NCBI GenBank assembly: GCA_902780935.1 | Contig: CACZHP010000012.1 | Coordinates: forward strand, 1 to 64,000 | Source: an uncultured Bacteroidia bacterium | Lineage (GTDB): Bacteria; Bacteroidota; Bacteroidia; Bacteroidales; UBA932 | Length of the DNA stretch: 64,000 bases | Direction: 5' to 3' | In this document: positions 44,713-54,227 of the stretch, piece by piece | Position numbering within the stretch: the stretch's first letter is position 1 | How the letters are laid out: the number at the start of each line of letters is the position of its first letter | Notes under the pieces: model-generated | The model's input: the letters and a program-made list of their open reading frames with translations, nothing else | Databases searched by the model: none | What the model was told of the DNA's origin: nothing | Position numbers and translations under genes: made by a program

Positions 44713-45027
44713 TTAAAGCAGAGCGTCCAACTTGCCGGTGATCTCAGCCTTGGGGACGTTGCCCACAAGTTTGTCGGCCGGCTGGCCGTCCTTGAAGAAA
44801 ATAAGTGTAGGGATATTCCTGATCCCGTACTGGACGGCGATGTCCTCGCAGTCGTCCACATTGCATTTGACCACCGTCACCTTCCCCTCGTACTCGCCGG
44901 CCACGGTCTCGACAGTGGGGCCGAGCATACGGCAGGGGCCGCACCAAGTGGCCCAGAAGTCAACAAGAACCAACTTATTGGCGGATATGATCTCCGCGAA
45001 ATTCTCATTTGTAGCTGTGATTTCCAT
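44713..45027 (-). CDS. trxA: Thioredoxin
   Basis: A 104-residue cytoplasmic disulfide reductase. WCGPC (Cys29 and Cys32), the cis-Pro in NIPTLIFF and the KLVLVDFWATWC strand are all present. It opens the trxA-to-trmB operon and has a well-formed promoter. Confidence 0.97.
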   Translation of the reverse strand: MEITATNENFAEIISANKLVLVDFWATWCGPCRMLGPTVETVAGEYEGKVTVVKCNVDDCEDIAVQYGIRNIPTLIFFKDGQPADKLVGNVPKAEITGKLDALL

Positions 45028-45051
45028 TTCGTTTTAAATTTATGACAGACA

Positions 45052-45083
45052 CAAATATAACAAATTCCCGCTTTCTTCGCAAA
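45052..45083 (-). promoter_or_regulatory. trxA promoter
   Basis: On the minus strand TTTG (45083-45080), a 20-base spacer, and TATATTTG (45059-45052). The leader is about 20 bases. Confidence 0.75.
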
Positions 45084-45085
45084 CT

Positions 45086-45382
45086 CTACACCATCTTGTC
45101 CACGGTCCACTCGAAAGCCCTCAGGCCAAGGTCCGGATAGGCCTTGTCCTTGGCGGACAGGGCATCCATCAGTTCGAGAGCCTTGCCGTCGTCCTGGACG
45201 ATGGTCAGTATGGCATAGTTCTGGGTCGGCCAGGCATGGTTGCCGTAATGCGGCTCGCCCTGGTCGTCTCCCCTGCCCTGGATGTCTATCCATTGTGTGA
45301 AGCCCCTCTGGCCGAACTCGTCGAGAAGCTCTACGATCTCCTCGCCGTAGGCCTGATTATATGCTATGAATATCGCTTTCAT
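45086..45382 (-). CDS. PII-like small protein of the RND efflux operon
   Basis: A 98-residue protein with a ferredoxin-like alpha/beta pattern: MKAIFIAYNQAYGEEIVELL, a middle loop with WIDIQGRGDDQGEPHYGN, and AILTIVQDDGKALELMDAL. This resembles the PII-like proteins often encoded next to HAE1-type pumps in Bacteroidota. It may sense a small molecule or metal and modulate the pump. It lies 16 bases after the RND gene. Confidence 0.7.
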   Translation of the reverse strand: MKAIFIAYNQAYGEEIVELLDEFGQRGFTQWIDIQGRGDDQGEPHYGNHAWPTQNYAILTIVQDDGKALELMDALSAKDKAYPDLGLRAFEWTVDKMV

Positions 45383-45398
45383 CTCTTTGAATATTAAT

Positions 45399-48300
45399 CT
45401 ATTGATTCTTGCGGGCCTTCCGCTTCTCCTGACGGGAGGCGAACACGCAGTACACGGCCGGGATCAGCACGAGGGTAATAAGGGTCGAGAATGACAGGCC
45501 CCAGCAAACGGTCATTCCAAGGCCTCGCCACATCTCGGAACCTTCACCACGTCCCAAGGCCATAGGCAGCATACCGAGCACTGTCGTGAGGGTCGTCATG
45601 AGGATAGGTCTCAGACGGCTCCTGGCGGCGGTCACCGAGGCGTCGATGACGTTCATACCCCTTTCCCTCATGAGGATGGTGTAGTCGATGAGCACGATAC
45701 CGTTCTTAACGACTATACCAAGCAGGATGATGATTCCGATCATTGCCATGACTCCGAGCGCGGTTCCGGTGACCCTCAGGCCCATGATCACACCGATAAA
45801 GGCAAAGGGGACAGAGAACATGATCACAAGCGGGCTCATGAAGGACTCGAACTGGGAGGCCATGACCATATAGACCAGGATTATGATGAGGATCATCAAG
45901 ATGATCAGATCCCCGAACATGCTCTGCTGGTCCTCGAAGTCTCCCGTGATCTCGGTGGAGATGCTGTTCGGGATGTCAGTCTCGGAAAGGATCCGGTTCG
46001 TGGCTCCCACACCGTCGCTGAGGGCATATCCCCTGGTGACGATTCCGGTGATGGAGATGTACCTCTCACGGTTCTTCCTCTCGATTGTCGGAGGGACCTT
46101 GGACTCAACAACGGTTCCGAGATCCTTGATCCTGACAGCTCCGCCCAATGGAGTGTAGATCAGGATGTTCTCAATATCCTCAACGCTCGTGCGGAAACGC
46201 TTGTCGTAGATGACTCGGATGTTGTACTCGTCTCCGTCCTCACGGTAGAAGGAGTTCACCGAGCCGCTCATCGCAGCACTGAAAGCCGCTGCGGCGGTAG
46301 TTGAGTTCAAGCCGTTCAGGGCTAGTTTCTCCCGGTCGAAATCGACTTGGTATTCCGGAGTGTAGTCGTCTCGGCTCAGGATGACCTGGGTGAAGGCAGG
46401 ATCGGCGAGCATCTTGGACTGAACCTCCTTGGCGATCCTGTCAGTCTCGTCAAAGTCATATCCATAGATCTCAAGACGGAGAGAGGCGGCACCTCCGACT
46501 CCGCCCATGCCCTCGGTGACGGTAGCCTTCTTCACCTCCGGGTACTCCCGGAGATCCTTGCGGATGATGTCGGCGATCTCGGAGGACGAGCGCTTGCGGT
46601 TCTCCATGGAGCCGATGTTGACGTTCATCGAAATCACGTAAGAACCGTTGTTCTGCATGCTTCCGATGATGTTGTCCGAGCTGGCCTGGCCATAGCGGTA
46701 CTGAAGCACCTCTATCTCAGGTATTTCCGCTTCAAGGCGGTCAGCGATCTGTTTCGCGAAAGCTCCGGTCACGCTCTGCTCGGTGCCGACAGGCAACTCG
46801 ATCGAGACTGAGAGACGTCCTCCGTCCATCGTCGGGAAGAACTCGGTCTTAAGGCCAGGGGCCAGAAGGGCCAGGACACCGACGAATATGGCGAAAGCCC
46901 CGAGGATGACAGTCTTGCGGTGGGTGACAGCCCAACCGATGATCCTGGAATACCAGGCTGAGAGATTGTCAAGGCCTTTTTCGATAGGATCGAAGATCAT
47001 CCTGTGGAGTTTCCCGTTCTTGGGACCGGCCTTAAGCATCCTGGAGCAAAGCATCGGGACAAGGGTAAGGGCCGCAGTCGTGGAAATGATCATGATGATC
47101 GAGACAATCCATCCCAGCTGCTTGAACATGATTCCGGCCATTCCGGATACCATGGTAAGCGGCAGGAAGACGCAGAGCATCGTGAGGGTCGAGGCGATGA
47201 CGGAGATACCCACCTCGGAGGTGGCGTGGACAGCGGCCTCTTTGGGTTTCTCCCCTCTCTCCAAGTGAGTGGATACATTCTCCAATACCACAATAGCGTC
47301 GTCCACAACCATACCAATCGCGATGGAAAGAGCTGACATTGAAATGATATTCAATGTGTTCCCGGTAGCGAAAAGGTACACAAGGGAGCCCAGCAACGCG
47401 ATAGGAATCGACAGGACGATGATGAAAGTGGCCCTCCACCTTCCGAGGAAGATGAACACCACCAGCATGACCACCAGAAGGGTAATGACGATGGTCTCCT
47501 TCAAGGAATTGATCGTGTTCAGGATCTCGGATGAATTGTCGACGACCTCAGTGATCTTGATGTCGGAAGGGAGGGTCGGGGCGATCTCGGCGATCCTCTG
47601 CTTCGCGGCATTGACGACATTGACGGTATTGGCGCCGGACTGCTTCTGAATAGCGATCATGGCGGAACGCTGACCGTTGGTGTAAGACTCCTGGGATTTC
47701 TCCTCAAGGCCGTCCTCGACCCTCGCCACATCTTTCAGGTAAACCACCTGGCCGTTTCTGGTGCTGACCACAATGTCCAGAAGCTCGGAGGGATCCTTGA
47801 ACTCCTTCTGCACCCGCAGGGAGAAGGACTCGGATCCGATGTCGATGCTTCCGGAAGGGACGTTGCGGTTCTCGGCGGCGATGACCTGGGATATTCCCGC
47901 GACACTGAGGCCATAGGCGGCAAGCTTGTTGGGATCGCAATACACGTGGATCTCCCTTGAGGGGGCTCCGGCGACTGAGACCGTACCGACTCCGGTGACG
48001 CGGCCAAGCGGGGTCACGACCCTGTCGTCCAGGATCCTGTCGAGGCCGTTCATGCTCTTGTCGGCCGTAGCTGACAGTATGAGAACAGGCATGTCGTCCA
48101 TTCCGAATTTAAAGAGCACCGGCACGGTGGCTCCGTCAGGTAGAGACGAGTTGACCAGATCCAGCTTGTCACGGATGTCGTTGCTTGCCTCGTCGATGTC
48201 GGTCCCGTACTTGAACTCCAGCATCACGATGGACACATTCTCGCGGGATCGGGAAGTCAGGTTCTTAAGGTTCGCCACACTGTTGAGGGTGTTCTCAAGC

Positions 48301-48497
48301 AGCTTGGTAAGGTTGTTCTCCACATCGGAAGCGCTGGCGCCCGGATAGGATGACATCACCAACACGACGTTGGCGTCGAAATCCGGGAAAAGAGCCACCG
48401 AAGTCTTTGTCAGTGAAAAGATTCCGAATATCGCGAAAGCCAGGAAGATCAAGGCTGTCGTGACCGGTTTGTTCACTGCGGATCTAATGACACTCAT
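45399..48497 (-). CDS. RND efflux transporter, HAE1 family
   Basis: A 1032-residue inner-membrane proton-driven pump. Twelve membrane segments and two large periplasmic loops are seen. The proton-relay helix reads SIAIGMVVDDAIVVLENVS, and the GxxxGIxxxLGIVVKNGIVLI segment marks the second half. The substrate cannot be read from sequence; the family exports hydrophobic drugs, dyes and bile salts. It sits in the usual order adaptor then pump, with TolC first. Confidence 0.95.
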   Translation of the reverse strand: MSVIRSAVNKPVTTALIFLAFAIFGIFSLTKTSVALFPDFDANVVLVMSSYPGASASDVENNLTKLLENTLNSVANLKNLTSRSRENVSIVMLEFKYGTDIDEASNDIRDKLDLVNSSLPDGATVPVLFKFGMDDMPVLILSATADKSMNGLDRILDDRVVTPLGRVTGVGTVSVAGAPSREIHVYCDPNKLAAYGLSVAGISQVIAAENRNVPSGSIDIGSESFSLRVQKEFKDPSELLDIVVSTRNGQVVYLKDVARVEDGLEEKSQESYTNGQRSAMIAIQKQSGANTVNVVNAAKQRIAEIAPTLPSDIKITEVVDNSSEILNTINSLKETIVITLLVVMLVVFIFLGRWRATFIIVLSIPIALLGSLVYLFATGNTLNIISMSALSIAIGMVVDDAIVVLENVSTHLERGEKPKEAAVHATSEVGISVIASTLTMLCVFLPLTMVSGMAGIMFKQLGWIVSIIMIISTTAALTLVPMLCSRMLKAGPKNGKLHRMIFDPIEKGLDNLSAWYSRIIGWAVTHRKTVILGAFAIFVGVLALLAPGLKTEFFPTMDGGRLSVSIELPVGTEQSVTGAFAKQIADRLEAEIPEIEVLQYRYGQASSDNIIGSMQNNGSYVISMNVNIGSMENRKRSSSEIADIIRKDLREYPEVKKATVTEGMGGVGGAASLRLEIYGYDFDETDRIAKEVQSKMLADPAFTQVILSRDDYTPEYQVDFDREKLALNGLNSTTAAAAFSAAMSGSVNSFYREDGDEYNIRVIYDKRFRTSVEDIENILIYTPLGGAVRIKDLGTVVESKVPPTIERKNRERYISITGIVTRGYALSDGVGATNRILSETDIPNSISTEITGDFEDQQSMFGDLIILMILIIILVYMVMASQFESFMSPLVIMFSVPFAFIGVIMGLRVTGTALGVMAMIGIIILLGIVVKNGIVLIDYTILMRERGMNVIDASVTAARSRLRPILMTTLTTVLGMLPMALGRGEGSEMWRGLGMTVCWGLSFSTLITLVLIPAVYCVFASRQEKRKARKNQ

Positions 48498-48509
48498 AGG
48501 CTTCGCTGA

Positions 48510-49541
48510 TTATTTGTTGGAGACCTCGACCTTAGCTCCGTCCTTTAGGCTGGTGCTGCCCTTGACGGTCACCACGTCACCCTCGGACAGTCCCTCGAGA
48601 ATCTCATAACGTCCGTCAATATGGCGACCGAGCTTGACGATGAAGCTCTCCACAGTGTTGTCCGGCTTGAGAACATAGACGCACCTCTGACCGGTACCCT
48701 GCATCTTGACAACGGACTCCTCGGGGACGACGATGCTGTTATTGACGCCAAACTCAACCTTCACCCTCGCGAACATCCCCGGACGCAAGACCCTGTCGGA
48801 ATTCTGGACGAGGATCTCGGTGATGAAAGTGTGCGTGGTAGCATCCATCGTGGGATATATCTTATTGATCTTCCCGGTGAAAGTTTGTCCGGGAAGGGCA
48901 TCTACAGTTATCTCCACCTGGTTTCCTATCTTGACCTTGGTGTAGTCAGCTTCGGAGACCCCGACCTTCAGTTTGACAGGAGTGATCTGCTGGACCACGA
49001 ATATCGGCTGGCCGGCGTAAAGATCGCCTCGGTCGTAATTGCGGGCGGTCACGACACCGCTTATCGGCGAGCGGAGATAGGTGTTCTCGGCCAGGTTGTT
49101 ATATGAGCGCCGGCTGACATTGTAAGCCATCTCGACGGCGTCGAAGTCGGACTTGGAGACTCCGCCTTCCTCGTAAAGGCTTCTCAGACGGGCAAGCTCA
49201 GTCGAGTCGTTGACAAGCTTAAGCCTGGTCTGGTCAAGCTGGGCGGCATCCATGGTGGCCAGGATCTGTCCCTTCCCCACAAATGATCCCACATCGACCC
49301 TTATCGACTGGATTCGCCCGGGTGTCTGGGGGGCGATATTATTTATGGCGTAAGCCTCGACAGTCGAGGAATACACCTCTGTCTGAGGAACTTCCATAGT
49401 GACCGCCTCAGTGGTGGAAACGAGGATGGTCCTGTTCTCCTCCATCTCGGCGGGAGCCGTCTGAGCCGATTTCTTGCCTCCGCAAGCGACCATGCAGGCG
49501 GCCGCGGCGAGCATAATCAATGTCCTTAATGTGTTATTCAT
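48510..49541 (-). CDS. RND periplasmic adaptor lipoprotein
   Basis: A 343-residue membrane-fusion protein. A lipoprotein signal with MVACGG places it on the inner membrane. GRIQSIRVDVGSFVGKGQILATMD is the lipoyl half-motif, a helical hairpin follows, and ENTYLRSPISGVVTARNYDRGDLY is the second half. Start taken as ATG 49541; the frame extends 21 codons upstream into the end of tolC. Confidence 0.95.
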   Translation of the reverse strand: MNNTLRTLIMLAAAACMVACGGKKSAQTAPAEMEENRTILVSTTEAVTMEVPQTEVYSSTVEAYAINNIAPQTPGRIQSIRVDVGSFVGKGQILATMDAAQLDQTRLKLVNDSTELARLRSLYEEGGVSKSDFDAVEMAYNVSRRSYNNLAENTYLRSPISGVVTARNYDRGDLYAGQPIFVVQQITPVKLKVGVSEADYTKVKIGNQVEITVDALPGQTFTGKINKIYPTMDATTHTFITEILVQNSDRVLRPGMFARVKVEFGVNNSIVVPEESVVKMQGTGQRCVYVLKPDNTVESFIVKLGRHIDGRYEILEGLSEGDVVTVKGSTSLKDGAKVEVSNK

Positions 49542-49551
49542 ATCTCTGTTT

Positions 49552-51081
49552 TTATTTTTTTTCAAGATCAACCTCACCATTCTCATCAATAAAATCCCCT
49601 CCAATCGTCTTCTCCAGATTGGACTTGGCGACGATGAAGTTATATATCGCCTGGCTCTGCTGCAGGCTCGCCTGGGTGAGGGTCAGCTGGGCATCATTCA
49701 TCTCGGTGATCGTGCCCTTCCCTATCTTGTAGGACTTTGCGGCGATGTCATAGGCCTTCCGGGCCAGCCCGACCGCCTCAGCGGCAGCGTTGTAGCTTTT
49801 CATATTGGTCTCCATCGTGTTGAGGTACTGGCGGATGGCTATCCGGAGCTGCCTCTCGGTCTCTATCCTCTGAAGGTCGAGCTCAACGGCCTGGACCTTG
49901 GCCTGCTTGACGTCATAATGGCGTTTGAAGCCAGTGAAAATCGGGATGTTAAGGCTCAATCCGACATAAGAATACGGCGACCACTTGTACTCGCTGAACT
50001 TGAAGTCGTTGGTCATCGCGATCATGCTGTATGAGAAAGCCGCGGAAAGGGTCGGCAGGTAAGCCGCCTTGTACATCTTGATGGTCGAGGCGAGCTGGTC
50101 GGCCTGCAACTCAAGCTGGCGGAGAGTCGTGTTATAGTCAAGGGACGGATCGTCGTTCTCATGGATGTCGCGGAACATCTGGGCGGAATAATCCTCCAGG
50201 TAGCCGGCGACATCGATATTCCTTTCCAGATCCACGCCCATCACGGCTTTGAGCTGCCAAAGGGCCAGCATCACCGAACTCTCCGCATTATAGACGTTGG
50301 GGATGGCTCCGGCGACGACAGACTTTGCCCTCGTGTATTCAAGTTCGGAGGCTTTCTCCGCATTGTAACGCCTTTCGGTCTGGACGAAGTTCTCCACGGC
50401 GTTCTCATACACTTCCCTATAGACATTGAAGGCCTCCTTGGCGAGCAGGACGGCGTAATAGGCCTGCTTGACCTGGGTGACCATGTCCAGCCTTGAGGAA
50501 CGGGCTTTCTCGACGGCGAGATCGACGGCCTGGCCCGAGATCCTGAGGCTTTCCCATAGCTGGGCGTTGATAAGGGGCATCTGGGCGGAGACTCCGTAGT
50601 TGTAGGTGTTCCAACGACCGACGGCGAATCCGCTGTTGGAACTGGAGCTTTCGCTCTCGCCAGGGATTATTATCGGCATGCCCATCATGGCAGACAACTC
50701 ATTGATCCTGACGAAATAAGGGGCAAGGGAGGACAGCATTCCGAAGCCTCCTCCGCCTTCCTCGCCGTCTCCACCGCTGTCGGAGTCCATGTACATTATC
50801 TGCTTCTTGATGGTCCTCTGATAGGATCCGGATCCGGAAACCTGAGGGAAGAGGGATGAATATGTCCCCTTCTTGGCGTACTGGCTTCTCTCGATCTCCT
50901 TGTCCGCCACTTTGACAGCGACATTCTCGCTGAGGGCGATCTTCAGGGCATCGTCAAGCGTTATCACAACCTTGGAGGTGTCAGCCTGGGGCCGCGGAGC
51001 CTCGCCAGTCTTGTACTGTCCCGACGCCATGGTGAATATTCCCATCAGCACGGCCGAGACAATCAGTCTTTTTGCAGTCAT
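49552..51081 (-). CDS. TolC-family outer-membrane efflux protein
   Basis: A 509-residue outer-membrane channel with a signal peptide ending near MASGQ (residue 21). Two long helical repeats with Ala-rich heptads and YVGLSLNIPIFTGFKRHYDVKQAKV are typical of TolC/OEP proteins. An Asp/Ser/Gly-rich insert (about residues 95-115, SDSGGDGEEGGGG) is unusual and probably an extracellular or equatorial loop. First gene of the efflux operon. Confidence 0.93.
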   Translation of the reverse strand: MTAKRLIVSAVLMGIFTMASGQYKTGEAPRPQADTSKVVITLDDALKIALSENVAVKVADKEIERSQYAKKGTYSSLFPQVSGSGSYQRTIKKQIMYMDSDSGGDGEEGGGGFGMLSSLAPYFVRINELSAMMGMPIIIPGESESSSSNSGFAVGRWNTYNYGVSAQMPLINAQLWESLRISGQAVDLAVEKARSSRLDMVTQVKQAYYAVLLAKEAFNVYREVYENAVENFVQTERRYNAEKASELEYTRAKSVVAGAIPNVYNAESSVMLALWQLKAVMGVDLERNIDVAGYLEDYSAQMFRDIHENDDPSLDYNTTLRQLELQADQLASTIKMYKAAYLPTLSAAFSYSMIAMTNDFKFSEYKWSPYSYVGLSLNIPIFTGFKRHYDVKQAKVQAVELDLQRIETERQLRIAIRQYLNTMETNMKSYNAAAEAVGLARKAYDIAAKSYKIGKGTITEMNDAQLTLTQASLQQSQAIYNFIVAKSNLEKTIGGDFIDENGEVDLEKK

Positions 51082-51143
51082 ATTAAAATTTTAATTCTTT
51101 TCTAAACAAAGCTGATAATTTACTACAAATGTTATACTAAAAC

Positions 51144-51182
51144 AAACCGGAAATCATTGAAAATCCTCAAGAATTCCGGTTT
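51144..51182 (-). terminator. Possible terminator of the pgk-lgt-HAD operon
   Basis: A 9-bp perfect inverted repeat (51144-51152 with 51174-51182) with a 21-base loop, followed on the minus strand by a T-rich run. The large loop lowers confidence. Confidence 0.4.
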
Positions 51183-51194
51183 ATCGTTTTAGTG

Positions 51195-51236
51195 ATCCCC
51201 GGTCAAGCCGGGGATGACGCCGCTCAAGCAGGGGAT
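51195..51236. repeat. REP-like hairpin with a degenerate tandem copy
   Basis: A perfect 8-bp inverted repeat (51195-51202 with 51208-51215, 5-base loop TCAAG) of the GATCCCCGG...CCGGGGATGAC kind seen dispersed in many bacterial genomes. A second, imperfect copy of TCAAGCcGGGGAT starts 21 bases later and runs into the stop codon of the HAD gene. It fills part of the 154-base gap upstream of tolC. Confidence 0.6.
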
Positions 51237-52012
51237 CAGATAACACCAAAGTGATGGAGGGCGGAAATGACTCCGTCTTCGTCAACGGAATCAGTGACGT
51301 AGTCGGCGGCGGCTTTGACATCTGGAGTGGCGTTCCCCATCGCGACCCCGATCCCGGCATATTCAATGATGGGAATGTCGTTTCCACCGTCCCCGAATGC
51401 CATGCACTCCTCGGGAGTCAGGCCAAGACGATCCAGAATCAATGAGGCTCCATAGGACTTGGACAAGCCCGCTGGAACTATGTCGGTGAAGTACGGATGC
51501 CAACGCTGGTAATCAACCCCTGACAGGGCAGGATGCAGATAAATGGCTTCCTCCTCGAGGGTCATGTAAATCGTGTACTGGAAAACATCGTGATTATGAG
51601 CGACTTCGTCAAGATCCAGAAAGTTCTCCGGGAAGAAATTCAGCTGCCGGGAGACCTCCTCTGATTTCCCGTTTTCGAAGTTGATTCCGACAATGGAGTC
51701 AGCGAAAGACCAGCATGGGACACCAACCTCCGTCGCGATCCTGGCGACCTTGGAGGAGATCTCCTTCGGAAGCGGACGGCTGTCAATAGTCTTCCCTTCC
51801 AGGATAGTCAAGGCCCCGTTCATGGCGATATAGCCATCGAAGGGGTAGCTATCCAAGTTATTCATAACCAGCACGTGACGGCCGCTTGAAATAAACAGCT
51901 TCACGCCAACGGCGCGAAGCTTATCCAAACAGTCCTTCAGACGGTCAGACATCCTGTGGCTCTTGAAGCTCACCAAGGTGCCGTCTATGTCGAAGAATAT
52001 GGCTTTGATCAT
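51236..52012 (-). CDS. Cof-type HAD phosphatase
   Basis: A 258-residue HAD-IIB hydrolase acting on sugar phosphates or flavin-type phosphates. Motif I is FFDIDGTLVSF, motif II SSGRH, and motifs III/IV KSYGASLIL and AFGDGGNDIPII. The cap domain is of the C2B type. It overlaps lgt by 4 bases (ATGA). Substrate unknown. Confidence 0.92.
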   Translation of the reverse strand: MIKAIFFDIDGTLVSFKSHRMSDRLKDCLDKLRAVGVKLFISSGRHVLVMNNLDSYPFDGYIAMNGALTILEGKTIDSRPLPKEISSKVARIATEVGVPCWSFADSIVGINFENGKSEEVSRQLNFFPENFLDLDEVAHNHDVFQYTIYMTLEEEAIYLHPALSGVDYQRWHPYFTDIVPAGLSKSYGASLILDRLGLTPEECMAFGDGGNDIPIIEYAGIGVAMGNATPDVKAAADYVTDSVDEDGVISALHHFGVI

Positions 52013-52893
52013 CCGTTCAGGCTCTTGGCGTAGTGGGTAGGCTCAGCTTTCTTCGGCCGGTTGTCAGGAATGACAGCCCTTGCCGGAATCTTCTTCTTGA
52101 AGGCATACACCAGCAGGCATATTCCCAGAATGATGAACGGAATGCTCAGGGTCTGGCCCATGTTTATGACCATGTTCTCCTCGAAAGCTTCCTGAGGCTC
52201 TTTGATGAACTCGATAAGGAAACGCATCCCGAAGCATCCAATGAAGAAAAGCCCGATAAAGGTTCCCCGGTACATCTTGTCAAGCTTCTTGACATAGAGC
52301 CAAACCAGGCAAAGACCGAGGATAAGGTAGCTCAGGGCCTCGTAAATCTGGGTCGGATGCTTCGGTTCCGTCTCTCCCCTGCGCTCGAAGATAAAGCCCC
52401 AGGGGAGATTCGTGACGTCACCGTAGATCTCTGAGTTACAAAGGTTTCCAAGTCTGATAAAAGCTCCGGCGAAAGCCACCGCGATGCAGAGGTGATCCAG
52501 GATCCAGAGGAAGTCGAAATGGTTCTTCTTCCCGTATTTCCTGGCGAACCACCACATGCAGATGATCAGCATGATAGTGCCGCCATGGCTGGCGAGTCCG
52601 CCTTCCCAGACTTTGAATATCTCCAGGAATCCTTTCCAAGAGGTGAAATAATAGTCGAATCCGTAGAACAGGCAGTGCCCCAGACGCGCACCCACCAGGG
52701 TACCGAGCAAAAGCGTGTAGAGAAGCGGATCAAGCAGGTTCTTGTCCAGCTTCTCCCGCTCGAAGAACTTCGTGAACATCCAGTAGCCAAGGATGAAACC
52801 CGAGACAAACAGGAGCCCGTACCACCTGACGGCGAAGCCTCCGATCCGGAATATCTCCGGATTCATGTTCCAGTGCACTACCAGCGGATCCAT
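52009..52893 (-). CDS. lgt: Prolipoprotein diacylglyceryl transferase
   Basis: Inner-membrane enzyme of 294 residues that attaches diacylglycerol to the lipobox cysteine of lipoproteins. Seven membrane segments are seen. Family landmarks are GALVGARLGHCLFY-like text (here GTLVGARLGHCLFY), GGLASHGG, FIRLGNLCNSEIYG and PTQIYEALSY. The organism exports many lipoproteins, including SusD and BACON proteins in this window. It follows pgk by 13 bases. Confidence 0.96.
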   Translation of the reverse strand: MDPLVVHWNMNPEIFRIGGFAVRWYGLLFVSGFILGYWMFTKFFEREKLDKNLLDPLLYTLLLGTLVGARLGHCLFYGFDYYFTSWKGFLEIFKVWEGGLASHGGTIMLIICMWWFARKYGKKNHFDFLWILDHLCIAVAFAGAFIRLGNLCNSEIYGDVTNLPWGFIFERRGETEPKHPTQIYEALSYLILGLCLVWLYVKKLDKMYRGTFIGLFFIGCFGMRFLIEFIKEPQEAFEENMVINMGQTLSIPFIILGICLLVYAFKKKIPARAVIPDNRPKKAEPTHYAKSLNG

Positions 52894-52906
52894 AGCCTGC
52901 GGAATT

Positions 52907-54160
52907 TTACTCCTGGATAGCGGCTATTCCGGGAAGAGTCTTGCCCTCAATAGCTTCCAGCATGGCGCCACCGCCGGTGCTGACATAGCTGACCTTGTCG
53001 GCAAAGCCCATCTTGGTCACCGCGGCGACAGAGTCTCCGCCACCCACGAGGGTGTAGGCTCCGTGCTCAGTGGCCTTGGCGACACACTCGGCGATCTTCT
53101 CGGTACCGGTAGCGAAGTTCGGGAACTCGAACACTCCGGCGGGGCCATTCCAAAGGATGGTCTTGGAGGCGAGGATGATCCTGGCCCAGTTCTCGATCGA
53201 AGCGGGACCGCAGTCCATACCCTCCCAACCGTCAGGAATCTTGTGGGAAGGAACGACCTGCTCGGGAGCGTCGTTGCTGAACTCCTGCGTCACGCGGGTC
53301 TGGACGGAGAGGGACACGTTCACGCCAAGTTCCTGAGCCTTCTCCATAATCTCCTTGGCCTGAGGAATGAGATCGTCCTCATGGAGAGAGTTGCCGATAT
53401 TGCCACCCTCAGCCTTGATGAAGGTGTAACCCATTCCTCCGCAGATGATGAGGTTGTCCACCTTTCCGAGAAGGTTCTCGAGGACAGCGAGTTTAGAGGA
53501 GACCTTGGAGCCGCCGATGATGGCGGTGAAAGGACGGCGGGCGTTCTTGAGAACATTATCGATAGCCTTGACCTCTTTCTCCATCAGGTAACCGAACATC
53601 TTGTCGTTCGGGAAATATGAGGCGATCAGCGCTGTGGAGGCATGTGCCCTGTGGGCGGTACCGAAAGCGTCGTTGATATAGCAGTCGGCGTAGGAGGCGA
53701 GCTTCTTGACGAACTCTTTCTGGCTTTCCTTGACGGCCTTCTTAGCGGCGGCCTTCTCCTCATCGGTAGCGTCCTCGGCCAGTCCTCTGGGCTTGCCTTC
53801 CTCCTCGGCGTAGAAACGGAGGTTCTCAAGCATCAGCACCTCTCCAGGTTTCAGGGCAGCGGCCTGCTCATCAGCTTTCTGGCAGTCCTCGGCGAACTGT
53901 ACGGGCACTCCGAGCTTCTCGGAGACATGTCCGAGGATATGTTTGAGGGAGAACTTGTCAGTCACTCCTTTCGGGCGTCCGAGATGGGACATGAGGATAA
54001 GGGAACCACCTTCGGCGAGGACCTTCTTCAGCGTCGGAAGGGCGGCGCGGATACGGGTGTCGTCAGTGATGTTGAAATTCTCGTCAAGCGGGACGTTGAA
54101 ATCCACCCTGACAATGGCCTTCTTGCCTTTAAAATCGTAAGAATCGATGTGCTGCTGCAT
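52907..54160 (-). CDS. pgk: Phosphoglycerate kinase
   Basis: Glycolytic kinase of 417 residues. [25 protein letters not shown], and the C-terminal [30 protein letters not shown] are diagnostic. It is first in the pgk-lgt-HAD operon and divergent from the rRNA methyltransferase gene. Confidence 0.98.
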   Translation of the reverse strand: MQQHIDSYDFKGKKAIVRVDFNVPLDENFNITDDTRIRAALPTLKKVLAEGGSLILMSHLGRPKGVTDKFSLKHILGHVSEKLGVPVQFAEDCQKADEQAAALKPGEVLMLENLRFYAEEEGKPRGLAEDATDEEKAAAKKAVKESQKEFVKKLASYADCYINDAFGTAHRAHASTALIASYFPNDKMFGYLMEKEVKAIDNVLKNARRPFTAIIGGSKVSSKLAVLENLLGKVDNLIICGGMGYTFIKAEGGNIGNSLHEDDLIPQAKEIMEKAQELGVNVSLSVQTRVTQEFSNDAPEQVVPSHKIPDGWEGMDCGPASIENWARIILASKTILWNGPAGVFEFPNFATGTEKIAECVAKATEHGAYTLVGGGDSVAAVTKMGFADKVSYVSTGGGAMLEAIEGKTLPGIAAIQE

Positions 54161-54195
54161 AGTTATGAATATTTATTATCAATATTTTTCCGGGG

Positions 54196-54203
54196 CAAAG
54201 ATA
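54196..54203 (-). promoter_or_regulatory. pgk promoter -7 element
   Basis: TATCTTTG on the minus strand, about 36 bases before the pgk ATG. It is an inverted copy of the element at 54213-54220; the -33 region is poor. Confidence 0.5.
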
Positions 54204-54212
54204 CTATTTTTT

Positions 54213-54220
54213 TATCTTTG
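54213..54220 (+). promoter_or_regulatory. Promoter -7 element of the rRNA methyltransferase gene
   Basis: TATCTTTG ends 7 bases before the ATG at 54228, so the mRNA would have almost no leader. The -33 region is poor. Confidence 0.5.
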
Positions 54221-54227
54221 CACCATC

